A stretch of 64,000 nt of DNA from Gamarada debralockiae. Taxonomy: Eukaryota > Ascomycota > Leotiomycetes > Helotiales > Hyphodiscaceae. Numbering within the stretch: position 1 is the first letter of the stretch; each line of letters begins with the position of its first letter. The translations under genes were made by a program, and so were the position numbers. Below, piece by piece: positions 34,276 through 45,668 of this stretch. The stretch is taken from contig NXFV01000185.1 of assembly GCA_002803225.1 (NCBI GenBank), positions 1-64,000 of the forward strand, given 5' to 3'. Below the pieces are notes generated by a model that worked only from the letters and a program-made list of their open reading frames with translations, had not been told where the DNA came from and did no database searches.

Positions 34276-35157
34276 AGATGTCGACTTGACGCATCAAGCA
34301 CAAGATCACACCTCATGGCGTGTGTCCAGACCAAGGTGTCGGCATATACCAATTTCAACCCTTTGAGGAATCCAAAATCTCCTCATATTCCATCCTAATC
34401 TCACCAAAAAGCATTGAAATATTGCATGTCGAACCTTCCATCCAAACGGCAAACTCAGCACCCGCCCAATTAGACTTTAACAGGACCCAGAATATGCAAA
34501 ATGCAAGCAGGCAAGCATTCGATCATACATGCATACATGCATACACGCACCTGATCTCACATCCCCTGCATCTTCCGCATCGCATGCAGATCCAGAAGGC
34601 TCTGAGGCGGACCCCTCAGGTTCGTCGCCTCCCACCAACCAACATAAACAAACCCTATGCCGTGCAACCATCATATCACCAACCACCTGACTTCCCCAGT
34701 ATACCTCCGTACTCGAACTTTCAAGCACCTTTCGGACGGAAGCCCGCAGCTCCTTTGTGAACTCTTGCTTGCATGCGGAATCGAGAACTCTCCGATGCTG
34801 CACAGGAAGCATTGGTGGTTGGGAATGATGACGTGCATATGTTGTGTCGTTTGACATGCAGACAGATAACGGGTGTACATTACGACCGGAAATAAAGGCT
34901 GGAAAAAGAGATGAATTGGACCCCATGTGATTTGATGATTTTCTGAGATATACTTTTATACACAACTAATTACAATTTGGACGCCTTGCACCTCGCCCCT
35001 GAAGCCCCCGCCCACGTTCAGTATACAAGATGGAAAACGCGATATGAAAATTTGCGACGTTAGTAACCATCCTTGATACCCAAGACCAAGACTGGATGGT
35101 TAGTCATAAACCATTGTCCGAGTTGAGAGGTCGGGTAACGCCTGATGAATCCAAAAT

Positions 35158-38100
35158 TCACAACTGAGTCTCGATCCCTGCAAAGTTCTCCTCCCCGGGC
35201 CAATGTGCTTCAGGCCATACGTATCGCATTGCTTCCCAGATATGTCTTCAAAGTATGAGTTAGTTTGTGCCATGTAGCCGCGTGAAATTACTTGCCTGAC
35301 GTGAATTATCTCCAATCCATCCTTCACTTCTTGTGGCAGGTCCTTAACGCTGAAATCATTGTTAGCGAATGCGAAGAAAAGAGACAGGACAACCTACTCC
35401 TTTCTGTTTTGGGCAGGGAGAAGCACAGTCTTGACTCCCGCTCGGAGTGCTCCGATGAGTTTCTCCTTAATTCCTCCGACGGCAGTAACGCGACCCCGAA
35501 GGGAAATTTCACCCTATTTTGTTTCAACAACCTTCAACAATTACGAATATCGGCTACACTTACTGTCATGGCCATCGTAGGAGGTACAGCCTTCCCTGAA
35601 AACAAGGAGATCAGCGCGATTGTATGTGCCATACCGGCAGATGGCCCGTCCTGCGCCCGTCAGTATTCGAAACCTGTCGAATAGCCGATAAACAAACCTT
35701 AGGAATTGCCCCTGAAGGACAATGTACATGAATGCTACGTTTCTTCATGATGTTTTCCGAGGGGTCGTGCGTCAGGCCAAGCTCATATGCATGAGCCTTG
35801 ACCCAACTCAGTGCTACTTCGACACTCTCTTTCAAGACGTCGCCAAGCTTTCCTGTGAGCTGCACGCTGCCGCTACCCGGCATATCGGCGACTTCTATGA
35901 ACAGGATGCTCCCATTGCCACCAGAGCTGTATGCCACGAGACCTGTGACGATACCTGGACGACTACTCTTCTTGTCAGTGATATGTCGGATTGAAATAAT
36001 GATCAGGGATGCCGCATCTTCTGTAATCAAAGGGAGCGAATAAAATGAATCGGATGGAATTACCTTGTCTTCTCTGCAATCTCCTCATCGTACTTCTCAA
36101 TTCCCAAAATATTTTCAATGTCTTCCACAGACAACTGCGGCTTGTATTTCTCTACGTGCCCAGAGTCTTTGGCCTCTGCGTATTCTACAGCCTTCGCACG
36201 GCACACGGAGCCAATTTCTCGCTCGAGGTTTCGCACACCAGATTCACGGGTGTAGGACTCGATGATTTTGGACACGACATCTTGGTTGAACTCAACCTGG
36301 CCATCTCCGAGTCCATCTACAGCAAGTCAGGAATTACTCATCTTGTCCAAGAACATGGCCTGATCATAACTCACTTGTACGGATTTGCTTGGGAATCAAG
36401 TGCTGCAATGCGATGTGTCGCTTTTCGAGGGTGGTGTAGCCTGACAAGTTGATGGTTTCCATCCGATCCAGAAGTGGGGGAGGAATGGTGTCAAGGCTAT
36501 TTGCAGTTGCAATAAAAAGGACCTTGCTCAAGTCGATCGGAATATTGACATAGTGGTCTGTGAATGTGTGATTTTGTTCAGGATCAAGGACCTCAAGCAT
36601 AGCAGCGGAGGGATCGCCATGAAAGTTTGAGGTACTACAAAACAAGTTAGCAATTGTGTTTCTCAGAAATGACCAGTATACTTACCCAACTTTGTCGATT
36701 TCATCAAGGAGGAATACAGGGTTTGCAACACCGACTTTCTTCAGGCCATTCACGATCAAGCCAGGCATCGCGGCCACGTAGGTCCGGCGGTGACCCCTGA
36801 TCTCCGCCTCGTCTCGCACGCCTCCAAGAGATATGCGATGGAATTTTCGTCCCAAAGCTGTTGCAACAGACTTCGCCAAACTGGTCTTGCCAACGCCAGG
36901 AGGACCAACCAGTAGTAGAATTGGAGACTTGTCAACCACACGCTTGCTCTTCAATATCTCCGCCTTCTCCAATGCTTTTTCCTCTTCTGCTTTCGCAACC
37001 TGGGTATTGACATCCTCATTGATCTGCTGCTTGAGCTTGAGGACAGCTAGATATTCGAGTAGACGCTTCTTGACTTTCTCCAATCCATAGTGATCATCAT
37101 CAAGCTGCTGCCTTGCTCTGCTTAAAGTGGCAGCCCCAAGTTGGTCCTCGGTCACGGCAGACCAGGGTATCTCCGCCAAATTTTCTAAATAATTCCTCGT
37201 AACTTGATACTCTGCTTGAGCGGGGGACATCTTCTTCAATCGCTTGAGTTCCCGGTCGGCAACCTTGGCGGCTTCTGGAGTCAACTTCGCAGCATCAAGT
37301 TTCTTCTTCAGTTCCTCCATCTCATTGGATTCCTGCTCGTCCTCCGGAGCCCCACCCATCCCAGGAAGAGGCATTCCCGACATGCTAGGCCGTCTTGCTT
37401 GCTGGCCATTCATTCTGTTCATTTGATCCAGATCGATGTTCGCGGGGATGGATGTGCTTGTAAATGTCGTAATGCTAACGTTGTTCTTGATATCGCCGAC
37501 CTGGCGCTGTAACAGGGCAATGGCCTTCTCGAGTCGATCCTTCACCTCCAATGCTGCGAGAATCTCTAGCTTTTCCTCCAATGAAGCTCCCACGATGTTG
37601 GTCATGAAATCAGCAAGTAACCCAGCATCTTGTAAACCCTTCTTCGCGATATACAGTTCGAGGCGTCGTGCAAGTATTGGAGATAAGCCCGCGGAGCCAG
37701 AGGTTCGAGGGAGGAGGGATGAAAGTCGTAGTAGGGTCAAAAGCTCGCGCGAAAGTTGTTTGAGGTGTGCAAAGAGGCCTTGGATGGCAATGTCTTCAGG
37801 AGACACGGCTTAAGTGATATTAGCTTGTGACAGCCCTTGAAGGAAGGAGTATATACCCTCATCATATTCATACGTAACTTCGGCCTCGAAGAACGGTCGC
37901 TCTTGAGTAAGTTTATCAATCCGTACCCTAGCAATTCCTTCAACAAGTAAAGCAAACTGTCCAGTACCCCGCCCCTCGACACCGGATATCTTCGCAGCCA
38001 CGCCATAACCAAACAGGTCCTCTCTTGTAGCACCCGAAGGGTTTATATCGAGACGTTCTCTCGGTTGTGGGGTCTGCCCGTCTTGATCGATCATCTTCTG

Positions 38101-38383
38101 TCCATTGGGGGTCAGGAACGGAGAGTTCAGTGGCACGCAGGCGATATTGACATTGTCGAGCCGTTGACTTGGGGTCTTCGAAGCCGCGCGGCTGTATACA
38201 TTTGATAGAAGGGCCGGGACATCTGGCCGATTGCCCGCTACAGGTATCCTAAGAACGATGCCAGGTAAAAGAACGGTGCCTGTGGTAAAGTGTCAGTGAC
38301 GAAACAGTGAGCAGAGAGCTTCCCAACGGCTTACCTTTGGCCAAAGGGATGACCGGCAGCGTAATGGCTTTCACTGGGGCCAT
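35158..38383 (-). CDS. Lon protease homologue, peroxisomal type
   Basis: Ten exons: 38383-38335, 38279-37857, 37808-36686, 36634-36375, 36316-36064, 35962-35698, 35650-35564, 35513-35398, 35349-35296 and 35245-35158; 905 aa. All junctions are in frame. The start [17 protein letters not shown] enters the Lon substrate-binding domain directly, without a mitochondrial presequence, as in peroxisomal Lon2. Walker A GPPGVGKT is at 459-466, followed by [20 protein letters not shown] and [10 protein letters not shown]. The protease dyad is Ser795 (PKDGPSAG) and Lys838 ([10 protein letters not shown]), spaced 43 residues as in E. coli Lon. Lon2 degrades damaged or unassembled matrix proteins. The C-terminus reads TQL rather than the usual SKL/SRL-type PTS1, so import by the classic signal is uncertain. 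The ninth intron has a GC donor (GCAAGT). The upstream neighbour is a MATE transporter on the same strand. Confidence 0.93.
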
Positions 38384-38932
38384 AGCGCCGTGTTTAGACA
38401 CGTAAATTAATTATTATATATCTAGCAGTACGTACAAAGCGGTGAGTCGTTGAAGTTGTGATCGTGTGTTGATAGAATGCGGAGGAAGAGTGGCGATCGG
38501 CCGCAGGCCGACATTTACTCGCGAAAATGCCATGAGCCTCGGTAGTAATCAATAAATGAATATCCCGAAGCCTTCCTACAAGGCTGATGAAGATGTTCAG
38601 AGAAGCCCAAGCGTTGGAGAAATTGTCAAATTTCGCATTGGACCAGATATTTGATGGCTTCGAGTAAATCAAAGTTAGGAACTCCTTAAGGCGATGAATT
38701 TCAGCCTTATCACGTGACACAGAGCCCTTACCTATTGTCATGTGAGTCGAGTGAGAATTAAATTGGCATGTTGAATGTTAGTTACTTGGTTGGATTTAAT
38801 GCTTGAATTCACAAATAGATCAAGTAGTAATTCAGTAAGTTTGGGGATGAAACAATCATATATACGTCGTACACCTCTGATATAAACAGCTGTCAAAAGA
38901 TATATTTGAGATCGTGGAGAACCATGAATCCA
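38384..38932. other. Intergenic, Lon promoter and MATE 3' flank
   Basis: 549 bp between two minus-strand genes. It holds the promoter of the Lon gene and the terminator region of the MATE gene. A CACGTGA word lies at 38710. No further feature. Confidence 0.4.
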
Positions 38933-41322
38933 TTATCCAGCAGCATTCCTGTCCTGAGCATCATCAACAGCCTGTTGCCAATCTGTTATATACAAGAACC
39001 AGCCCTCGGCAGTAGCAACCCTGTCAAAGTTAGCCTTCGATTGTAGAATTTGGAGTGAGGGAACTTACAATCCAAGTGCAATCGCCACACCAGTCCAGAG
39101 ACCCTCGAGCTCCCAATGCAATCCAAACGCGGTTCCGAAAGAGATGGGCATCGCAATAACGTAGTAGCAGAAGAGATTGACCCATCCTCCGATCTCTTGC
39201 TGACCCAGACCCCTCAGAAGGCCATTGCAATTCGCAGCCAAAGCATCGAAGAGTTGGAACGCAGCACAGACAGGTAGAGCCCTGGCGACGAGGTCGATAA
39301 CGTCTTGATCGTTCGTGAAGAGCTGAGGGATATAGTTACGGAGAGAGGAGAGGAGAATGACGTTGAATATCCCTACAAAGCAAGCAGCAACGAATGCCAC
39401 TTTGGCGCTCGTCTTAGCAGCATCGGTGAGGGTAGCCCCAATAAGATTTGCAACGCGAGTCGAAGCCGCAATCGAAATTGGAAAGGGAATTTGGAAGGTC
39501 AGTGCCGTGAGCGTACTCAAGATAGATTGAGCTGCTAGATGGGTAGTTGAGAAGTAGCTGGATGCGAGAGTAAGAATCTCGAAAGCCAAGAATTCCGCTT
39601 CTACCATCAGAAGACCAGGAAGAGCGAGTTTGATCATTGGCCCTGCAATCGTTAGCTACGACTCTTAAACCCGAAGGGTAGAGTGAGATGCATACCCCAG
39701 TTCTTGAATGCCCTCTTTGTGAACCCACTCCAGCACTGCTTCCCATCAACGAAATATACGTATAAGAAGAGGAACAATGGCAAAAGGTTATCCGTAACAG
39801 CCACGGCGATAGGGGCTCCAATGAATCCCCAATTAAAATGCCAGACTAGCAACCAGTTCATGAAAGCATTGAGCGGTGCAGCAGCCAGCAGTACGTAGGT
39901 AGTCGCGGAGAACAATCCCTGGGCTTGCATGAAACGTTTTCCACTCTCAAAACAGGCATATCCAGGGGCTCCAATCAGCAAGACGCGCAGATAGAGGCCC
40001 GCAAGCTCTGCAGATCGCTTCTCAGGGACCATGAGCTCTAGGATCTTCTCGGCAAATATCCAAATAATGCCAATCGGTACAGTCAGCGCCCACAAGAAGT
40101 AGACCATTCGTTGCATCTGGAGACCAACAAGATGCTTCCTTCCAGACCCGTAGGCTTGTGCGCAGAGTGTATCCAAACTTGTAGCCAAACCTTGATATAT
40201 TGCATATCCACTGATATTTGCAGTCATGGATGCCAAGGAAACAGCACCCAGCTCGATGGCACCTATATGACCGACCGTAAAAATGCTAGCCACTGTGAGA
40301 GAATATTGTAGTATGAATGTGACCACCAAAGGACTTGAATATCTCCAAAGCGTTTTGGCTTCTCGTTGCCACGTCGTTTTGATCTTGCCCGCTGCAACAG
40401 CTGCTTCCCATTGTCGATTGAGTCGTTCATGATGTGTTCGAGATGATTCCTGAGCTCTATTTCCTAACAAAGCCGATGTTTCTGATGGGTATTCCGTAAA
40501 GAGTGGCGCCTGAGGGGCCTCCTCATCTACCTCCTTCTTTGGTCGTTTCGTGCTGAAGAGTCGGTGATATAATTTGCTAAGAGCACTGCGTTGTGGGGGT
40601 TCTGGGTGTTTTGGAGGAGCTGTGGAAGATATGAGTCAGCATTGTCAATTCTCTCGCAGATTTCGAGATTTGGAAGGAGTCCAGAGCAAAAAGCAGAAAT
40701 TAAAGGGGACGCTCAGAGTATTAGAGATAAAACTAGAGGGTGAAGTACGACTTCTGAGAATCATCCATTGACTGGAAAGATGTGCGTTCGATAGCTCGAT
40801 CTTTCATTCACATAGCCTCTTCAAACACCCAAACAAATTTGGCGAATGGTAACATGTTTACCAAAGGAAACACTCGCCAAACTCACCAAGATGATTATCT
40901 CTCAACAAACTCCTCTCCTCATCCCTAGACTGTTTCTTCTCCTTCTTCGTCAACCAATTCGCCTCCTGAAGCTGCGGCGTGACCGCCGGCCTGCTACCCC
41001 CATACGCAACAAAGCTAGGTCTGCGATAAGAGCTCACCATAGAATGTTGTGGAGGATCCTGACGGACCGTCGAAGCTTCAGAGGAATCATCTTCAGAAGA
41101 AGGGCTATCGAGCTCAGAAATTTCCTCTTCGTTGTCCGAACATTCGGCGAGATCGCGTGCTATGGATTCTTGAGCTATGGGCGAAGCAGAGCGGTAGGAG
41201 GAGCTGAAGGGGGAGCGTGCAATGGAGCTATGGCGGCTCGATTGAGACTTTATGGGTTGTGAAGGAGTCGTCATGTTCGTCAATGTGAAGTTGGCGAATG
41301 CGCTGCTCGTATCAACAGGCAT
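38933..41322 (-). CDS. MATE family multidrug/toxin efflux transporter
   Basis: Exons 41322-40887, 40619-39696, 39642-39069 and 39020-38933, 673 aa. Introns are 267, 53 and 48 nt. A 190-residue Ser/Glu-rich cytoplasmic N-terminus precedes the transporter core. The core contains the family blocks SPLVVTFILQYSLTVASIFTV, GHIGAIELGAVSLASM, GLATSLDTLCAQAYGSGR, LNAFMNWLLVW, IPFPISIAASTRVANLIG and LRGLGQQEIGGWVNL, with about 12 hydrophobic spans. MATE proteins export organic cations or metabolites against a proton or sodium gradient at the plasma or vacuolar membrane; the substrate cannot be told here. It is head to head with the DUF202 gene (473 bp apart). Confidence 0.9.
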
Positions 41323-41795
41323 GAAAAAAATAAGCTACCCCTCCCCAGCAAAAGGTCGGATGATAATTGTGTCCAAGATGAACAGATAAATAGAGGAGCA
41401 AGATGAGGATAAATATGTAGGGCAGTCAGGAAAGTCTTTCCGCAGTAAGTCAGTAATCACCACTCGCAAAATGCATGGAAGAAAAATTGAAGGTGGGTAA
41501 GAAGGATTTCGAAGGCGTTCACGATATCCTCTTTTCCCCACCAATTTGGAGCTTCGGCCACATTCAGCCAACATCCAATAGATAAGCGCCCAGCATTTCC
41601 TAAAACAGAAAGTCTATCCGAAAAGTAAAACGTCAAAGGAATGACTCTAGATTGCTTGGGCCGAGCATAGAGACACACAGTGCAGCTCAAATATTGCGTC
41701 ACTTGACCTGCAAAGTACGGGAACAAAAAAAAACTTGAATCAAGGAATCATAAAGAGTTCGAGCTGTCGAGTTGGGCTCCTTCCTACTCGCCAAC
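41323..41795. promoter_or_regulatory. Shared divergent promoter, MATE / DUF202 gene
   Basis: 473 bp between the start codons of head-to-head membrane-protein genes. No known element recognised. Confidence 0.45.
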
Positions 41796-42565
41796 ATGCC
41801 TCAATCAGGGGACGAAGAAGAAGCCGAGCTGCGGAATACCTACAGACCCTTTGGTATTCCTTGTTGCAGAGCAGTTGATGTTGCGAAGTGAGTTTTTGCT
41901 TTTCTTCAAAGCCGAGATGCGGGGTGTAGAAAAGGCAATGGTTGAATTTGACTGACAATTGGTTTTGCAGACATCATAAACGTTCAAGCATATTCTGCGT
42001 AACCCCATTCTTTGGGCCCCTCCTCTTTGACAATACTGACAGTGATTCGCGAGATCATTGCGCGAATGAACGAAGTATGATAACCCCTCTTTCCTCTCAT
42101 ATACCCCTCCTCTGAGCGGCACAAATTGACATCTACCAGCATTCCTCTCCTACCTGCGCCTCAGCATCTACATGGCCGTAGTCAGCATCGCAATCGTAAT
42201 CTCCTTCCACCTGAAATCCGAACCCACCCGTCTCGAACTACGCATGGCCCGTCCTCTCGGCATAATATTCTGGCTACTGAGTTTATCGTGCCTGGCGCTT
42301 GGGTTTGGGAATTATATCAAGACGGTTAATAAGTATAGCCGAAGAGCGGCTATTGTGCAGACTGGGTGGAAGACACAATCGGTATGTTTTGTCCTTTGAG
42401 CTTGTGGGCTGGATTCGATATTGGGGACAAGGATCGGGTGAAAAAGGGGCCGTATTGTGAGAAGACGAATGCTGATTCTTACCTCTGCAGATACTTACCA
42501 TAATAGCAATGTCCATCGTGGGCATCTGCGTGCTCTTCCTGGCGACGAATTCGAAGAGATACTAA
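41796..42565 (+). CDS. DUF202 small membrane protein
   Basis: Exons 41796-41887, 41971-42074, 42140-42381 and 42491-42565, 170 aa. Introns are 83, 65 and 109 nt. The signature ANERTFLSYLRLSIYMAVVS (about 62-81) matches the NERTFLxWxR motif of DUF202, the domain also found at the C-terminus of vacuolar transporter chaperones (VTC). Three membrane segments follow: about 74-90, 103-122 (ARPLGIIFWLLSLSCLALGF) and 147-165 (ILTIIAMSIVGICVLFLAT). The stand-alone family is uncharacterised; a vacuolar or plasma-membrane location is likely but not shown. The N-terminal 60 residues are hydrophilic. Confidence 0.9.
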
Positions 42566-43235
42566 AAGCTAGGATATAAAAGACTCCATATTACGAGATC
42601 ACGAGAAACGGCATGCTGCATTTGTTGTGCATAGCGGGGAGTCTGGTGGATTCGATGTAAATAAAAATTATGGGTTGGCTGTATCCGCTACGTTCAAATC
42701 TTTTGAATAATCTCTATCGAGTCCCCTCTCCATGTTGCCAGGGATATCACGATACCCACCAAAATTGCTCCTACGGTATTGAATCTGCTGGAGTGTGAAT
42801 ATAGTGTCTTTCAACTCCAGTCCCAACCTCCTCTAGTGTTATACACCGATAGGCCCGTCCTTCCCGACACTGCACCTCCTTCAGCCGATAATGGAAAACG
42901 TGCTGAAATTCGACGCCGTTGGACTTGGGAGCTCGAACCCGTAGTAGCCATGAGCATCGAAGCAAGAAGCGAAATATCATTCCCCGTAGGACTCGCAACA
43001 GTAGAAGCTCCCTGGCCAATCAGCGCAATCTTCCCCGGGTCGAGCAGTCCTAAAGAGCTTAAAGCCGCAGCAGCGGGTTCCACTTTACCCGTCCCATTAA
43101 ACATATCAAACTCAAATTCAAAAGCTGCGGGGAATTCGAAAACGCCGGCCAACTCCTCGTCACAGCTGACACATTTGCCGAAATATTTGATACAACAGGA
43201 CCTGCACGAGCGAAGACGGAATTGGCACCGCTGCC
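42566..43235. other. Intergenic; one doubtful minus-strand ORF
   Basis: A minus-strand frame at 43152-42811 (AGVFEFPAAFEFEFDMFNG to LSVYNTRGGWDWS) is open for over 110 codons just downstream of the decayed GMC fragment. It has an Ala/Gly/Ser-rich composition, no clear start and no known motif. It may be a chance frame or part of the same decayed locus. Confidence 0.35.
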
Positions 43236-43766
43236 CTAGGGAGTCAGTCCAGCGTTGTCGGATTTGATGATATTGGCGGCTTCCTCAGCGACGGCGTAGA
43301 TGGGGGCTTGGAGGATGATGCCTGCGTCCACGATGCGGTGATTTTTGGTTCCGTACATACGTAGATGTGTGTTGACTACTCCTCTAAGCTATCATAGAGG
43401 TTGTACCATTGCCGTGAAACTCTGTTCGAACGCCACTGCGAATCGCTGACATTAAGGTTTCTGCTCTGGCGTTTTGGAAGAAGGGACTGTATGGAGCTGG
43501 TTGTTGAGCAGTCTGTTGTTGAAGAGCAGTGCTTCAACCAGAACTTGGCAGTCGAGAGGATTCGCACAGTATTGTGGGTCGACCAGAGGCTGCTGGAGAG
43601 GATTTGTCGATTGGGTATGCACGCTTCCTCTCAAGAAGGGATGCATCGCAGAAACTGCAAGCAGTCCGATGTTGTCGTTCAAAAGTTCATATGAGCCGAC
43701 TTCTGTGCTACTCAACAGGTCCACAAGTATCGTTTTCTGAGCTTCATAGCCCGCGATGATGTTAGG
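43236..43766 (-). pseudogene. GMC oxidoreductase, C-terminal fragment, decayed
   Basis: From 43766 the frame reads like the C-terminal substrate domain of glucose-methanol-choline (GMC) flavoenzymes: AGYEAQKTILVDLLSS, LAVSAMHPFLRGSVHTQSTN, PLVDPQYCANPLDCQVLVEA. After a stop at about 43452 and further breaks it resumes with GVVNTHLRMYGTKNHRIVDA and IYAVAEEAANIIKSDN, ending at TAG 43236. The NHPVGT-type block with the catalytic His and part of the following segment are missing, as are the FAD-binding N-terminal two thirds. The order of remnants is correct, so this is one truncated, mutated gene rather than chance. It lies between the DUF202 and radical SAM genes. Confidence 0.75.
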
Positions 43767-43959
43767 TCAAGACCAGAAAGGAAGAATTGGGTCGCGTTTT
43801 GTGTGGAATATCGGTCTAATTACCCGAGATTGATGGCAGAGCAGGAACGCCGCGCGATTTCCGCCGTAAGGGATGGATCGTGGATGTGTGGAGACACTGA
43901 CGGTGGTCATGTTGGAGATCAATACAAATAGGTCAAGCTATTGAATTGTCATCCGACAA

Positions 43960-45351
43960 TCATATGTTGAAGCCGTCGTGCTTTGGAGGGTCACAAAACC
44001 TCCAAAGTCCAGCCTTCTCTGCTGCGCTTCGGACTGTAGATATTTCTTCCTTGGTGACGTGGCGATTGATCTCTTCGTATCTAACTTTGGCCGCATCCTT
44101 GGACGTAGGTTCTCCACCTAGTTCTGTAGGTGTCGCTTTTTGGGCTCGTTTTGTCTTGCCAACATGTGCATCCGGATGGTACTGCTCCATGATATTGACA
44201 AAGACATCCCTCGACACATTACCTGCCATCCATTTCATAATTTCTTCGCCCTCTGATTCATAACCTGGCATGACAAGATGTCGCACAAGAAGACCCTTCT
44301 TTGCAATGCCGTCAGGGGTGAAACACAGGTCTCCGACTTGGTCATGCATTGCCTTGATGCTTTCCATGGCGGCGTCGGCATAATGATCTGCTTTCAGCAA
44401 ACGCTTCGAGGTGCTATCCTTCCACACCTTGAAATCTGGCAGATAGATATCTACCAAACCATCAAGTAGCTGAATTGAAGCCAGCGAGTCGAACGCGGAA
44501 GTGTTATATATGATAGGTACTTTCAGTCCAAGCTCACGAGCATGAAGAATCGAGAGGACGACTTGCGGAACCACGTGCTCGGGAGTGATCAAGTTGATAT
44601 TGTGGACATTTCCAACATTCTGCAACTTGATATACCATTCACCGAGCTCCTCAGGGGTAAGATCCTGACCGTTCCGTTGATGCGCAATGTCGTGATTTTG
44701 ACAAAATACACATCGTAGGTTGCAACCAGAAAAGAAGACAGCACCGGATCCTAAAAGTCTGTAAGTGCTCATCCACTTCAATTCAGTGATTAATTCCCTA
44801 CCATTGTGGCCCTGAATACAAGGTTCTTGGATCAACAGTTAGCAAGAAGCCATCAAAATCGCTGAGCTGATTTGAAAGATTGAAAGAACCAGATGCTCAT
44901 GAGGGGATCTCTTAATCCGGGAATTTCATCCAAAGATTGAAGACCGTAGCTCAGCGGATTCTCGGAACGAACCTTCACCAAAATGCGGCGCGATTACCTG
45001 GAGGCTGTTAGAATTAAGAGTATGAGGAAAGTATGGTGCTGTTTTGAGGAGCATTCGTACATTGACTTTGACAGTCTCAGCGCCAATCAGACAAGTGCCT
45101 GTCTTCTCATAACGATTGACACCACACAGCCGCGGGCACAAATTACAATTCTTCAGATGTGTGTAAGCTGCAGATCTCTTTTTCAACGCGTCAATGGAGG
45201 ATAGAAGGTGGTAACGGGGGATGTAGTCGTCAAGGAGGAAAGGAGGGGCTAGATGCAACCTTCGACGGTGAAGATTGGAGATAGTGAGCCCCTTTGGGAG
45301 GAGTCTATGTGCAAACAGAGAAGTAGACCTAGCCATCCTTGCTCGATACAT
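43960..45351 (-). CDS. Radical SAM protein, PflA-like (AmmeMemoRadiSam-type)
   Basis: Exons 45351-44973, 44825-44802 (24 nt) and 44750-43960, 397 aa. Introns are 147 nt (GTTCGT donor, TTGCTAAC branch) and 51 nt; junctions restore HFGEEPCIQGHNGSGAVFFS. The radical SAM cluster motif is C144-NLR-C148-VF-C151, binding the 4Fe-4S cluster that splits S-adenosylmethionine. An N-terminal CNLCPRLCG block (about 86-94) offers more cysteines. This matches the bacterial-type pyruvate formate-lyase-activating-enzyme-like family (YgiQ/PflX-like), found patchily in fungi with unknown substrate. The start MYRARMARSTSLFAHRLLPK is basic and lacks acids, consistent with mitochondrial import. It shares a 317-bp divergent promoter with MLH1. 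Confidence 0.85.
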
Positions 45352-45668
45352 GAAATGAAAAGGGCAGCAGGAGATGTTGTTGAACGAGTGCTGAAGTTCG
45401 CACAGGTTGGCTTTATCGATAAGGGCTTGCTTAGTCAGTCGCCCAACCCATGGGGAAGTCACCTGGAATCGTGGTTGGTTCGCGATTCAACTCCACTTCT
45501 TTCATGAAAAGCCCATCAACTGTCCTACTTGTAACGAAAATTCCTTCTCCTTCTGGTCAATTCTGGCTCGGAGCAAATTCATATCGTGAATGCGGATATA
45601 GCTTGATCTCCAGATGAATCAGATGGTCTGAACCCGGAGGTTCATGAAAGGCGAACCACGAGACAAAG
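45352..45668. promoter_or_regulatory. Shared divergent promoter, radical SAM / MLH1
   Basis: 317 bp between the two start codons. No known element recognised. Confidence 0.45.

Larger units (their letters stand above)
23875..35157. other. 11.3-kb stretch without a convincing gene
   Basis: No frame longer than 182 codons occurs, none shows a known motif, and I could assemble no multi-exon gene. The proximal 2 kb upstream of the zinc-cluster gene is purine/pyrimidine-biased and may be its promoter and 5' leader. Notable pieces are a CTTG/CTAG microsatellite (24915-24943), a 128-codon open stretch with an acceptor-like boundary (28592-28209, minus), an AT-rich block (31050-31350), ATGAC x4 (34256-34275) and an ATGCATAC repeat (34524-34546). 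It may hold regulatory DNA, non-coding RNA or old repeats; the sequence alone does not say which. Confidence 0.45.

Noticed and set aside
38394..38741. 115-codon minus-strand ORF upstream of the Lon gene
   Set aside because: Lies in the Lon promoter region, has no motif, and ends at the start of the Lon transcript region.
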